Shown: piece after piece, positions 29,685 to 37,682 of the stretch
Position numbering within the stretch: position 1 is the first letter of the stretch
Layout of the letters: the number at the start of each line of letters is the position of its first letter
Notes under the pieces: generated by a model
The model's database searches: none
What the model was told of the DNA's origin: nothing
Seen by the model: only the letters and a program-made list of their open reading frames with translations
Program-made: the position numbers and the translations under genes
Origin: Streptomyces parvus
Lineage (GTDB): Bacteria > Actinomycetota > Actinomycetes > Streptomycetales > Streptomycetaceae
Length of the DNA stretch: 64,000 bases
Direction: 5' to 3'
Assembly: GCF_032121415.1 (NCBI RefSeq)
Contig: NZ_CP135079.1
Coordinates: 3,224,001-3,288,000, forward strand

Positions 29685-29716
29685 GAAGGGCCCCACCGTT
29701 CGCGGTGGGGCCCTTC
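29685..29716 (+). terminator. Element-borne tRNA-Ser terminator at attL
   Basis: Perfect 14-bp inverted repeat GAAGGGCCCCACCG / CGGTGGGGCCCTTC with loop TTCG, directly after the att repeat. It replaces the chromosomal hairpin now found beyond attR. Confidence 0.75.
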
Positions 29717-29725
29717 GACGTTGCT

Positions 29726-29747
29726 GGTCTCAGTTCTGGTCTCAGTT
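29726..29747 (+). repeat. Candidate integrase arm site, left
   Basis: GGTCTCAGTTCTGGTCTCAG plus TT contains GGTCTCAGTT twice in tandem. A 22-bp version with 19 identities is found at 55834-55855 just inside the other end, as expected for integrase arm-binding sites. Confidence 0.5.
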
Positions 29748-30166
29748 GGCGCGACCGAGAGTGGGCGCCATCCCCAACGAGCGAGAGCTTCGGTCAGCGC
29801 CTGACCCCACGTGTCACACTCCGGGCCGTCGCCAAGCCATCTGCTACCACGACGTACAGGCCGCAGGTCTCCTGCGGCGGCTCCAGAGGAACGGGCGAGA
29901 GTTGAGGCGCAGCGCGCATGCAGTGGCGGGCGGAAGCTGAGCGAACCTCCCAAGGAGCTTGCTGGAGTGGGGGGCTTCGGGGCCCTGCTGCGACACGTGC
30001 CTGCTGCCGGAGGCACACGGGAACTTCGCTCATCACGAAAGAGAGCTTCGACGAGCCGCCGCGGCGACGAATCCGAGTAGCGAGGTGCGAGAAGTGCTCT
30101 GGCGGTCGCACCCACCGATAGCCTTGGAGCGAGGGCTCGTGCAGTGAGCCGTGACGAGAGGAACCC

Positions 30167-31798
30167 ATGGCTGCAGCTGCCCCAGACGAGATCGAGTACG
30201 GCGAGGTCTTCACCCGACGATGGGTCGTCGAGACGATTCTTGATCTGGTCGGCTATACGCCAAACAAGGACCTAACCCAGATGAGGGTCGTTGAACCATC
30301 GCTCGGGTCCGGAGCGTTTTTCGTCCCAACGTTGGAGCGACTGCTCGAGTCTGCAAAGATCCATGGCGCCGAACTACCGGCACTGGCTGACTGCCTGTAC
30401 GGCCTCGATCTCCAGCACGATCATGTCGCGACCTGCCGGAAGAAGTCAGAGGACATGCTCCAAGCCGCTGGGGCAAGTCCGACAGAAGCCCGAACCCTGT
30501 CCGCTGGCTGGCTGCATCACGGCGACTTCCTTCTCGACGCGGTACCGACCGATGCCGACTTCGTGATCGGCAACCCGCCCTACATCCGCACCGAGGATCT
30601 CGATGACGAGACCGAGGCTACCTACCGCAAGACATGGCGGACGATGCGTGGACGAGCGGACATCTACGTCGGGTTCTACGAGCGTTCGCTGTCCATCCTC
30701 GCAAGCGGAGGGAAGGTTGGGTTCATCTGCGCGGACCGTTGGATGCGAAACGCCTACGGGAAGCACCTACGGGGCCTTGTGACCTCACGCTACGCGGTCG
30801 AGTCGGTGTGGCAGATGCACGATGTGGACGCATTTGAAGCAGAGGTATCCGCCTATCCGGCGATCACGATCCTGACCAACTCCGAGCAGGGTAACGCCAC
30901 GTTCATCGACACCACTGCCGCGTTCGGAGCGGCCTCCGCTAGCGAAGCCCTGTCGTTCGTGCGGGGCGAGGCGGAGGAGGCTTCAGGCAAGGGCTGGGAA
31001 GGCGCGCGCCTCCCCAGCTGGTTCGAGACCGACGACTTCTGGCCCGCAGGACCCCCTCGCACCATCAAGCTGCTCGAGCACCTACAGGATACGTTCCCGA
31101 CGCTCGAAGCAGACGGCTCGACGAGGATCAGCATCGGGGTCGCGACCGGAGCCGACAAGGCTTACATCATCAGCCCAGAAGCCGGCATCGGTGTCGAGCA
31201 AGATCGGCTGACGCCCATCGTCATGGCCGACGACATCCGTACAGGTCGCCTCACGACGCCATCGAAGATGCTGCTGAACCCGTGGGACGACGAGGGCAGG
31301 CTCGTGGATCCCGGGGACTACCCGAAGTTCGTGGCCGCCCTCGCATCACACCCGAACGTCAAGCAGCGCTTCGTCGCGAGGAAGAACCCGAGCACCTGGC
31401 ACCGCACCATCGACAAGGTCTACCCCGGCCTCGCCGAACGGCCGAAGCTGCTTCTCCAGGACATGAAAGCCCAGATCACGCCGGTACTGGAGCCAGGCGG
31501 CTACTACCCACACCACAACCTGTACTACATCGTCTCGTCGACGTGGGACATGGAAGTACTCGGCGGGCTGCTGCTGTCTCGGATCGCAGAGGCTTTCGTG
31601 AGCGCCTACGGGGTGAAGATGCGTGGCGGCACGCTGCGATTCCAGGCGCAATACCTGCGGAAGATCGCCGTTCCGCGCCCCGAAACGATCCCTGACGACA
31701 TCGCCTCCAGGCTCCGTGACGCGTTCCGCGCCGGCGACAGGGCGGCTGCAACGCGTGCGGCCGAAGAAGCGTACGGGCTGCCCGTCGGCAGCATCTGA
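30167..31798 (+). CDS. Type II N6-adenine DNA methyltransferase, PaeR7I/XhoI-type partner
   Basis: 543 residues, class gamma-like N6-adenine methyltransferase. The SAM-binding motif VVEPSLGSGAFFVPTLE is near residue 42 and the catalytic motif is N136-P-P-Y139 in DFVIGNPPYIRTEDL. The C-terminal third (LYYIVSSTWDMEVLGGLLLS, MRGGTLRFQAQYLRKIAVP) is the target-recognition part seen in TaqI/Eco57I-like enzymes. It starts at ATG 30167 after GAGAGG. The nuclease gene follows 26 bp later. From the nuclease family, CTCGAG is the likely target. Its GC content is lower than in the core. Confidence 0.85.
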   Translation: MAAAAPDEIEYGEVFTRRWVVETILDLVGYTPNKDLTQMRVVEPSLGSGAFFVPTLERLLESAKIHGAELPALADCLYGLDLQHDHVATCRKKSEDMLQAAGASPTEARTLSAGWLHHGDFLLDAVPTDADFVIGNPPYIRTEDLDDETEATYRKTWRTMRGRADIYVGFYERSLSILASGGKVGFICADRWMRNAYGKHLRGLVTSRYAVESVWQMHDVDAFEAEVSAYPAITILTNSEQGNATFIDTTAAFGAASASEALSFVRGEAEEASGKGWEGARLPSWFETDDFWPAGPPRTIKLLEHLQDTFPTLEADGSTRISIGVATGADKAYIISPEAGIGVEQDRLTPIVMADDIRTGRLTTPSKMLLNPWDDEGRLVDPGDYPKFVAALASHPNVKQRFVARKNPSTWHRTIDKVYPGLAERPKLLLQDMKAQITPVLEPGGYYPHHNLYYIVSSTWDMEVLGGLLLSRIAEAFVSAYGVKMRGGTLRFQAQYLRKIAVPRPETIPDDIASRLRDAFRAGDRAAATRAAEEAYGLPVGSI

Positions 31799-31824
31799 AT
31801 ATCCAGATAGAAGAAGAGGGGGCC

Positions 31825-32574
31825 ATGAGCGACCTGACACCTGTCGAGACCTGGCGCGCCGCTGTTCTCGGCTACTGGAAGGGCCTGGACCTACAGGCCG
31901 CGAAGCAGGGCCAAGCGACCGGGGTGAAGGACACCGGCAATCGCGCAGCCGTCACCGGCGGCAAGCAGATGGACGCTATGCAGGAAGTCGTGGCGAAGAT
32001 CTGGCGCGCCGATCCTGACATCACCCTTGAGGTGCGCACGACCGGTCACAACCATCTGCCGGCGTACTTTCGACCGGCGAAGAACTGGGATCTCCTGGTG
32101 CTCTACCGCGGCTCCCTCATCGCGGCGCTGGAGTTCAAGTCCCAGCGAGGCCCCTCGTTCAGCAACAACTTCAACAACCGGACGGAGGAAGCCCTCGGGC
32201 TCGCGGCCGACTCCAAGATGGCCGCGGAGCGCGGCCTATTCGGCAAGTTGAAGCCCTGGTTCGGTTTCATCATGCTCGTAGAACGCGCGCCGAAGTCATT
32301 GACAAAGGTCGAGTTGCCCAAGAACATGCCGTTTCCGCCGGACCCAATCTTCGAGGGAGCGTCGTACATAGGACGGTACAAGATCTTCTTCGAACGCATG
32401 GTCAAAGAGGGCAACTACGACGCTGCCGCGCTACTCACCGCCGAGGCGGGCAGCGAAGACTTCATCGAGCCTTCGGTGAGCTTGTCGTTGGCCAATCTCG
32501 AGGCAGCCATCCGTGCACGCATCGCGTACATCAAGACGCTGCCGGACGATGTATTCGACGAATTGACACTGTGA
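31825..32574 (+). CDS. Type II restriction endonuclease, PaeR7I family
   Basis: 249 residues, close in length to PaeR7I (about 246). The PD-(D/E)xK nuclease core is visible as NWDLLVLYRGSLIAALEFKS, with Asp on one strand and Glu-x-Lys (EFK) on the next. The following SFSNNFNNRTEEALGLAAD is family-typical. PaeR7I and XhoI cut CTCGAG. The ATG at 31825 has AAGAGGGGG upstream. It forms a two-gene unit with the methyltransferase. It is convergent with the CBASS-like operon, whose last stop is 26 bp away. Confidence 0.85.
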   Translation: MSDLTPVETWRAAVLGYWKGLDLQAAKQGQATGVKDTGNRAAVTGGKQMDAMQEVVAKIWRADPDITLEVRTTGHNHLPAYFRPAKNWDLLVLYRGSLIAALEFKSQRGPSFSNNFNNRTEEALGLAADSKMAAERGLFGKLKPWFGFIMLVERAPKSLTKVELPKNMPFPPDPIFEGASYIGRYKIFFERMVKEGNYDAAALLTAEAGSEDFIEPSVSLSLANLEAAIRARIAYIKTLPDDVFDELTL

Positions 32575-32600
32575 ATCGATCCGTTCGAGAGCGTCGGTGA

Positions 32601-33191
32601 TCACGTGGGTCCAGCGCCAGTACCGGTCGGGGGAGCGGGCACGGGAGAAGGCGGCAAGGCGCGGCGCGGCCGCGGGATGAGGCGGAGGGCGCGGCCCCCG
32701 GGGCGAAGGTGCGCTTCCACCGCGGCCATGTATCGCTCGCGGACATCCGCCAGCACCCGCAGGTCAACGACCGAAGTCGAGATCACCATCGCCGGATCGT
32801 CCCCCACTGGGGGCGAGCGCCACGCCTCCTTCATGCTCTGCCCCGCCACTGTCCGGGTGCGGGCTACGAGTTCGTCGTACGCGGCGCCCACCTCCGGAGC
32901 CTCGAAGCGGACCCATGCCTCGTGCCAAGTCAGTCTGGACTGGATCTCCCGCAGCTGCTCCGACAGGCGAACCCGCTCCTCGGCGGCAGCATCCGCGCGG
33001 CGGCGCCGCACGGCGTAAGCCATCTCCGCGTACTGAATACTCACCTCGTACGCGCTCGCGAACAATTCCTGCTTCCGCTCCTGCAGCTGAGCGCGACGGC
33101 CGATACGCGCCTGGACGCCGAGGACGAGGCCGGTCACTAGTGCGGCAAAAACAGCAGCGTAGGGGCCGAGGGCCTTGATCGCGTCAGCCAA
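32601..33191 (-). CDS. Small membrane protein, candidate CBASS effector
   Basis: 196 residues, family not recognised. One N-terminal transmembrane helix (about 8-27, YAAVFAALVTGLVLGVQARI) is followed by a long charged helical region (RRRRADAAAEERVRLSEQL) and a Pro-rich tail. It is the last gene of a three-gene leftward operon after a CD-NTase and an E2-like gene; its TTG start at 33191 overlaps the E2 stop by 8 nt. By position it is the effector, which in many CBASS loci is a membrane protein that disrupts the cell envelope. No nucleotide-sensing domain is recognised. Confidence 0.6.
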   Translation of the reverse strand: MADAIKALGPYAAVFAALVTGLVLGVQARIGRRAQLQERKQELFASAYEVSIQYAEMAYAVRRRRADAAAEERVRLSEQLREIQSRLTWHEAWVRFEAPEVGAAYDELVARTRTVAGQSMKEAWRSPPVGDDPAMVISTSVVDLRVLADVRERYMAAVEAHLRPGGRALRLIPRPRRALPPSPVPAPPTGTGAGPT

Positions 33192-33657
33192 TTATTTGGT
33201 CCTGTTCGTCGAGGCCCGGTGAACCGAGGCCGTGGGGTGCTTCGAAGCCCGGCCAGACGCCGGTGGAGCGATAGGCAGACTCCCAGCGCAGATGGCGGAC
33301 GATAATCGCGACGAGGAGTCGCCCGCCGTCGCCGGGCGACCACCGGCGCGAGGACGCGTCCTTCGGGTACCAAAGGCAAAGGGAACCGTCGGGGTTGCGG
33401 TGGGCCGGGCAGTCGGGTCCACGTGCGTGGACGCGGGGGAATGCTGGATCTCCGGGAGCGAAGACTATGCGGAGACTATGCAAGGGCAGGATCTGTACGT
33501 GCGGGTAGACCTGAACAGTGAAACCGGACGCGAAGTCGGTGGGCCTGTCCACCTCGCGCACGTCGAGCCCCGTTGAGCGCATCCCGGTCAACAGCTTGTC
33601 GCGGGCCGCGGGACGGGCGAACCAAGGACGGCGCGCGGCACGCCGGTCACCGCCCAA
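33184..33657 (-). CDS. Stand-alone prokaryotic E2-like protein (short type II CBASS)
   Basis: 157 residues resembling ubiquitin-conjugating (E2) folds of CBASS Cap2 but without E1 or JAB parts. The core HRNPDGSLCLWYPKD places a candidate catalytic Cys at residue 94, preceded by the PLHSLRIVFAPGDP strands and followed by RWSPGDGGRLLVAIIVRHLRWE and GVWPGFEAPHG. In type II CBASS the E2 primes the cGAS-like enzyme by conjugating its C-terminus. The probable start is TTG at 33657, inside the end of the CD-NTase gene (11-bp overlap), implying translational coupling. Confidence 0.78.
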   Translation of the reverse strand: MGGDRRAARRPWFARPAARDKLLTGMRSTGLDVREVDRPTDFASGFTVQVYPHVQILPLHSLRIVFAPGDPAFPRVHARGPDCPAHRNPDGSLCLWYPKDASSRRWSPGDGGRLLVAIIVRHLRWESAYRSTGVWPGFEAPHGLGSPGLDEQDQIIG

Positions 33658-34699
33658 CGGACACGTCTTCCCTCCACGAACGCGTCTTCGGAAGGAGCAG
33701 ACTCGCGCCGGCGAGACCGAGGCTGGCGGTGGTGCTCAGGGGAGCGGAGGCGGCGGAGAAGGCACGCTCTCGTTCACGCATCGTCTTGGGGAAGAGCTGC
33801 TCCAAGACCTCCGCCACCGTGTCGATGTCGTCGGGATCGGCTATGGCCTTCGCGAGCTTGTCAGCGGCGACCCGCAGCCGCCGCTCCGCATCCGCGTCTG
33901 GGATCAGCGGCTTGAGGTCGGGCGAAACGGAGCGCGGATCCTCGGTCGGCTCGCCACGCTGGAGGCGCAGGGCGGCCTCCCGGAGCACCGCGTACACCGC
34001 GCCGACGAGGCCCATTCGCGGCTCAACGAACTCATACGCCCACACGGAGAGTTGGTGCGAGGAAAAGCCTGGCTTCGCAGCCTGGGCATTCCACGCCTTG
34101 AGGATGCGGATGGCGCGGCGCCGGGTGCGCCGCAGGGCGTCGGCGCCGGAAGTCAACAGCTCTACGTGGCCTTGGGGGTCGCTGGCACTCCATGCCTTCT
34201 TGGAGCCCTGGACCTGCTCCAGGTCGGGGATCCATAGTCCGCGCCCATCGCGGCGGCGCAGCGCCACGATGAGATCAACCGTGACATCCGTGCCGTTAAC
34301 CGGAGCACCGAAATGAATCTTGAGGCCACGCCGGGACTTGCAAACTCGCGCTTTGGGGTAAGACGGGGTGCGCTCCGGGTCGCGGAGCTTCGGACCGATG
34401 AACGCGACGAGTGCGTCGGTGACGGCGTGCGGGGCCTCCCCTTCGCCGTCAGGACCAAGCTCCGGGTGCCGGACACGGTCCAAGATGATCCCGCCGTCCC
34501 CGTCGCTGACGGCTCCCCCGTGCGGCTGAACGTGGGTGCCAACGGGGATCGACCCCGAGCTGTAGGACGTACGGCCCTCGGGGTGCTTCTCAGCCAACGT
34601 GCGGGACAACACAAGACGTTCGCGCGTCGCCGCGAGGACGTCGGGTTCTACGTTGATCAGGGTGAGCAGGTCGTCGAACTGCTTGTGCAGATGTGCCAT
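33647..34699 (-). CDS. CD-NTase (cGAS/DncV-like nucleotidyltransferase)
   Basis: 350 residues starting at ATG 34699, with AAGGAAC upstream. The nucleotidyltransferase signature is complete: G49-S50 in SSGSIPVGTHVQPHG, the metal-binding pair D66-x-D68 in SDGDGGIILDR, and the third acid D142 in DVTVDLIVAL. The helical part follows (RRTRRRAIRILKAWNAQ). Such enzymes make cyclic di- or trinucleotides on phage infection to switch on an effector. The Ala/Ser/Leu-rich C-terminus ends in SVGR, a possible E2 conjugation site. It is the first gene of the CBASS-like operon. Confidence 0.85.
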   Translation of the reverse strand: MAHLHKQFDDLLTLINVEPDVLAATRERLVLSRTLAEKHPEGRTSYSSGSIPVGTHVQPHGGAVSDGDGGIILDRVRHPELGPDGEGEAPHAVTDALVAFIGPKLRDPERTPSYPKARVCKSRRGLKIHFGAPVNGTDVTVDLIVALRRRDGRGLWIPDLEQVQGSKKAWSASDPQGHVELLTSGADALRRTRRRAIRILKAWNAQAAKPGFSSHQLSVWAYEFVEPRMGLVGAVYAVLREAALRLQRGEPTEDPRSVSPDLKPLIPDADAERRLRVAADKLAKAIADPDDIDTVAEVLEQLFPKTMRERERAFSAASAPLSTTASLGLAGASLLLPKTRSWREDVSVGR

Positions 34700-34880
34700 G
34701 ACCGTTCCTTGCGGGTGCAGAGGAGTGAGAGGCGTGGACGGACGGCCAACACGGGTGTGCGCCGTGTTCCGAGTCTGACGCACACCACTGACAATGCCCC
34801 CGCGCACAGCAAGGGCACAGCCCAGCGCGCCCAGTCGATGAGACGGTCACCGAGAACACGGGCCGGCGCCGCCCACCGGG

Positions 34881-35393
34881 TCACGACTCCCCGGAGTCAT
34901 CGGGTTCTTCCTTGCCCTGCGCCAGGATCCGGCCTCCGACGAAGACCACACCCAGAGCGAGCGCGGATCCGACACCGATCATGGTCTTCTTCAGCAGACC
35001 ATCGACGTGGCGCTTGTGCTCAGTGTCCTTCTGAGAAGCAAGTCTTGCCGTTTCCTGAATGAGTTCGAGGATGTGCTTCCTCTGCTCCCAGGTCAGGTCG
35101 CCTCTGTGGAGTTCTCGCTCGAAGATCACCCGGTTCTCCCGGAGGGTCTGGTAGACCTGATCCAGGCTATGCCTGCCGTCGGCGAGAGTGGCCTCGTGGG
35201 CCTTCTCGATGGCTCCGAAAGCATCCGTGGCGAACTTCCTGAACTCGGGGAACTGTTCGACAATCTTCATGGCCACTTCGGTGTCCATGTCAGGCATCAT
35301 GGCCGCGAACTTGACCGCTTTCTCCTTGGAGAGATGCCTCCAGGTGTCGATCCCGAGCGCGCGCATGATCTCGGCTTCGTTCTTGTACTTCAT
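34881..35393 (-). CDS. Helical protein with C-terminal membrane anchor, unknown function
   Basis: 170 residues, start ATG 35393 (MKYKNEAEIMRALGIDTWRH). The body is predicted all-helical and charged (EKAVKFAAMMPDMD, ELHRGDLTWEQRKHILELIQE), then a C-terminal hydrophobic segment (MIGVGSALALGVVFVGGRIL) and an acidic tail. This is a tail-anchored layout. It precedes the CD-NTase gene by 181 bp on the same strand and may be an accessory or simply a neighbour. I recognise no family. The frame upstream of the ATG is an artefact. Confidence 0.65.
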   Translation of the reverse strand: MKYKNEAEIMRALGIDTWRHLSKEKAVKFAAMMPDMDTEVAMKIVEQFPEFRKFATDAFGAIEKAHEATLADGRHSLDQVYQTLRENRVIFERELHRGDLTWEQRKHILELIQETARLASQKDTEHKRHVDGLLKKTMIGVGSALALGVVFVGGRILAQGKEEPDDSGES

Positions 35394-35448
35394 GCCGTGG
35401 GGCCTCCATCGCTCTCCTTCGCAACGCGTTCTTCCGCGCTGCGGGCCG

Positions 35449-37212
35449 CTAACTCTGATCGCCGTACGTGGTGGGATTACGCGCCCGGTCCACAGCCTGT
35501 GCGCACGCCTCCCCGTAGGCCGACGAGACCGCGTTCTCGTCCGTGCCACGCACGTGGGCCTCGATCTCCTGGCCTGGCCGACGAGAAGTGTGCCAGCGGA
35601 CTGGCAGGTCCGTGTACAGATCGGGCTCGAAGTCCCAGGCCCATGTCGACCATCGGGCAGGACTCCCGACGTTGAGCCGTTCTCCTCCCGTCAGAAACAC
35701 GGCATGAGCGTGGTGCACCATCCGGCGGTCGGGAACCTCGTGACGGATGGGCTGGGCTCCGCCGCCTGCCTCGGCCTCCCACTGCGCCCGCCCTATCTCC
35801 TCAACCTGAGCGGCTTGGCCTGGCCGATCCTCACTCCACTGAGCAACCACTCGCTCCGCGTGCTCACGGGCGGCGAAGGCCAGGCGTCGGCCGCCGAGGT
35901 TGGCGAGGTAGAGAGCTGAGTCGGCCGAGGCAGAGGCGGAGCGCACGGCGGCACTGGAGCCGGCCTCCACCGACACGTCCGCGGGCACGGTCCAGAGCAG
36001 CGCTCCGACCTTGGCGGCGGTCTGCTTCAGGACGGGGCCGGTCATGTGCTGGTAGCGGCGGCGCATCCGTGCGGACTTGCCGGGCTCCCAGCCCATGATG
36101 CTGTCGACGACGGCGTCGGAGATCCCGAGGATGAGCAGGACCGTGGCCGCCGTGTGTCGGGCGTCGTGAAGGCGGCCGTCGCGAACCCCCGCAGCCTTCA
36201 GCAGGTCCTTCCACCGGTGGAAGTCGGTGTTCGGGTTCAGGGGTTCGCCGACCGGCGAGGTGAAGACATACCCCTTCTCCGTCCAGAGGTCACGAGCGAG
36301 AGCGCACTCTCGGCCCTGCTGCTCCTTGTGCCGTCGGAGCAGAGCCATCAGCTCGTCCGGAACGCCGATGGGCCGCTGACCGGCTCGTGACTTCACGCTC
36401 TTGGTCTCGCGCCGAACGTTGATCTTCTGCGGGCAGTAGCCTGGCTTGCGCCCACAGCGGTTACCGCAGCCGTGCTCGTAGCGGGGCCGTAGGCGGCCTC
36501 GTCGGACACGGATGACTCCGAGCTCGAAGTCGATGTCGGTCCACTGCATGCCGAGGACCTCGCCCTGACGGAGTCCGAGCGCCAAGGCGATGACCCAGCG
36601 GGCCGCGTTGCGGCGCTTCCCCGCCTCCGCCAGGAGGCGTCGGACCTCCTCAACCGAGTACGGCTCGACTTCGTCCTCTTCGAGGCGCGGGGCCTTCGCG
36701 ATCGTCGCCGGGTTCCGGACGGCGTGCCCCCGGCGCACGGCTTCGTTGAGCGCGGTACGGAGGGTGCGGTGCACCTGGTGGGCAGTGCCGGCGGCGCTGC
36801 CGGTCTCCTGCATCTTCCTGTAGAAGCGCTCCAGGTGCTCCGGCTCCAGCTTCTCCAGGCGGTGGGCGCCGAGGCCGGGGACGAGGTGATGGTTCACCGC
36901 GACCCGGTAGCCGTCGATGGTGTTCTCGGAGACGTTCGGCGCTGCGATGTTCTCGACCCAGTGGGTGAGCCAGGTCGCGAGCGTCCAGCTCTGGCCGGCC
37001 TTGCGCACCGCGCCCTTGTCGCGCTGGCGCTCCAGCTCGCGGACGGCCTTGGTGACCTCGGGTCGGGTCTTCCGGCTGACATGGCGACGGTCAGGGGTGC
37101 CGTCGTCCTTGACGCCGACGGTGACTCGGCCGTGCCAGCGGCCGTCCTTGCCGAGGTAGATGGACGAGGCTCCATTGGGCTGGCGGGACTGCGATTCGGA
37201 GGCGCGAGTCAC
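35449..37212 (-). CDS. int: Tyrosine site-specific integrase with long C-terminal extension
   Basis: 587 residues, start GTG 37212. The arm-binding and core-binding domains occupy about 1-170. Catalytic residues are Arg215 (GLRQGEVLG), Lys near 275, His349-x-x-Arg352 (LHDARHTAAT), Trp375 and nucleophile Tyr387 (RRRYQHM). A small Cys cluster HGCGNRCGRKPGYC (247-260) is typical of Streptomyces integrases. After residue 400 there are about 185 extra residues, not seen in ordinary 380-420-residue integrases. It integrates the element into tRNA-Ser. It overlaps the excisionase gene by 4 nt. Confidence 0.92.
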   Translation of the reverse strand: MTRASESQSRQPNGASSIYLGKDGRWHGRVTVGVKDDGTPDRRHVSRKTRPEVTKAVRELERQRDKGAVRKAGQSWTLATWLTHWVENIAAPNVSENTIDGYRVAVNHHLVPGLGAHRLEKLEPEHLERFYRKMQETGSAAGTAHQVHRTLRTALNEAVRRGHAVRNPATIAKAPRLEEDEVEPYSVEEVRRLLAEAGKRRNAARWVIALALGLRQGEVLGMQWTDIDFELGVIRVRRGRLRPRYEHGCGNRCGRKPGYCPQKINVRRETKSVKSRAGQRPIGVPDELMALLRRHKEQQGRECALARDLWTEKGYVFTSPVGEPLNPNTDFHRWKDLLKAAGVRDGRLHDARHTAATVLLILGISDAVVDSIMGWEPGKSARMRRRYQHMTGPVLKQTAAKVGALLWTVPADVSVEAGSSAAVRSASASADSALYLANLGGRRLAFAAREHAERVVAQWSEDRPGQAAQVEEIGRAQWEAEAGGGAQPIRHEVPDRRMVHHAHAVFLTGGERLNVGSPARWSTWAWDFEPDLYTDLPVRWHTSRRPGQEIEAHVRGTDENAVSSAYGEACAQAVDRARNPTTYGDQS

Positions 37213-37505
37213 GCGGCGGCCCCGAAATCGGTCGCCGACAGCCGGCGGGCCAGGAAGTCGTTCACCGCTTCTGCTGGGATGCGGCGCAGGCTACCGATCT
37301 TGACGGAGACGATCTCGCCGGAGGAGACGTACTCGTAGAGCTTGGTACGGCCGATGCCGATTCGACGGGCAGCCTCGGTGACGGTGAGAGCGACGAGAGT
37401 CGTGTCACCACTGGGGCGGCGTTCGGCCATCAGAGTACGCAGGGCGTCTTCGGGGACATCCAGAAGCTGGGCTATCTGGGAAATGGGCAGGCCGGGCTGC
37501 GGCAT
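37209..37505 (-). CDS. xis: Excisionase (HTH, AlpA/MerR-like)
   Basis: 98 residues, start ATG 37505 with GAGGAG upstream. The DNA-binding domain is LTVTEAARRIGIGRTKLYEYVSSGEI followed by IGSLRRIPAEAVNDFLARR, the usual excisionase/AlpA winged helix. It would bend att DNA and steer the integrase towards excision. The stop overlaps the integrase GTG (GTGA), so the two are translationally coupled. The N-terminal extension of the open frame is non-coding. Confidence 0.88.
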   Translation of the reverse strand: MPQPGLPISQIAQLLDVPEDALRTLMAERRPSGDTTLVALTVTEAARRIGIGRTKLYEYVSSGEIVSVKIGSLRRIPAEAVNDFLARRLSATDFGAAA

Positions 37506-37682
37506 GGGGGGTGCTCCTCGCGTCGGCCGTGCGGCGTCGCGGGAGCGGCAACTCCCGTCGGCCTGGCCGGTGGCGTCGTTCAGGGATGGATGGGGCGGTG
37601 GATGGTAGTCGACGATGGCAGGCAGTTCGCCGTGCGTGGGGCTTCTCGGCGTTCGTAGCGCCACAGAAAGGACAGTGGTCGG

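Larger units (their letters stand above)
29684..30166. promoter_or_regulatory. Left end region of the element, no gene
   Basis: About 480 bp between attL and the methyltransferase gene. It holds the terminator hairpin, the 22-bp arm-like motif at 29726-29747 and presumably the promoter of the restriction-modification genes. The possible reading frames have poor codon pattern, so I call none. Confidence 0.45.

Noticed and set aside
29684..30166. Truncated gene at the left end of the element
   Set aside because: Open frames here have no consistent codon bias or motif; the segment is better explained as the att arm and promoter region.
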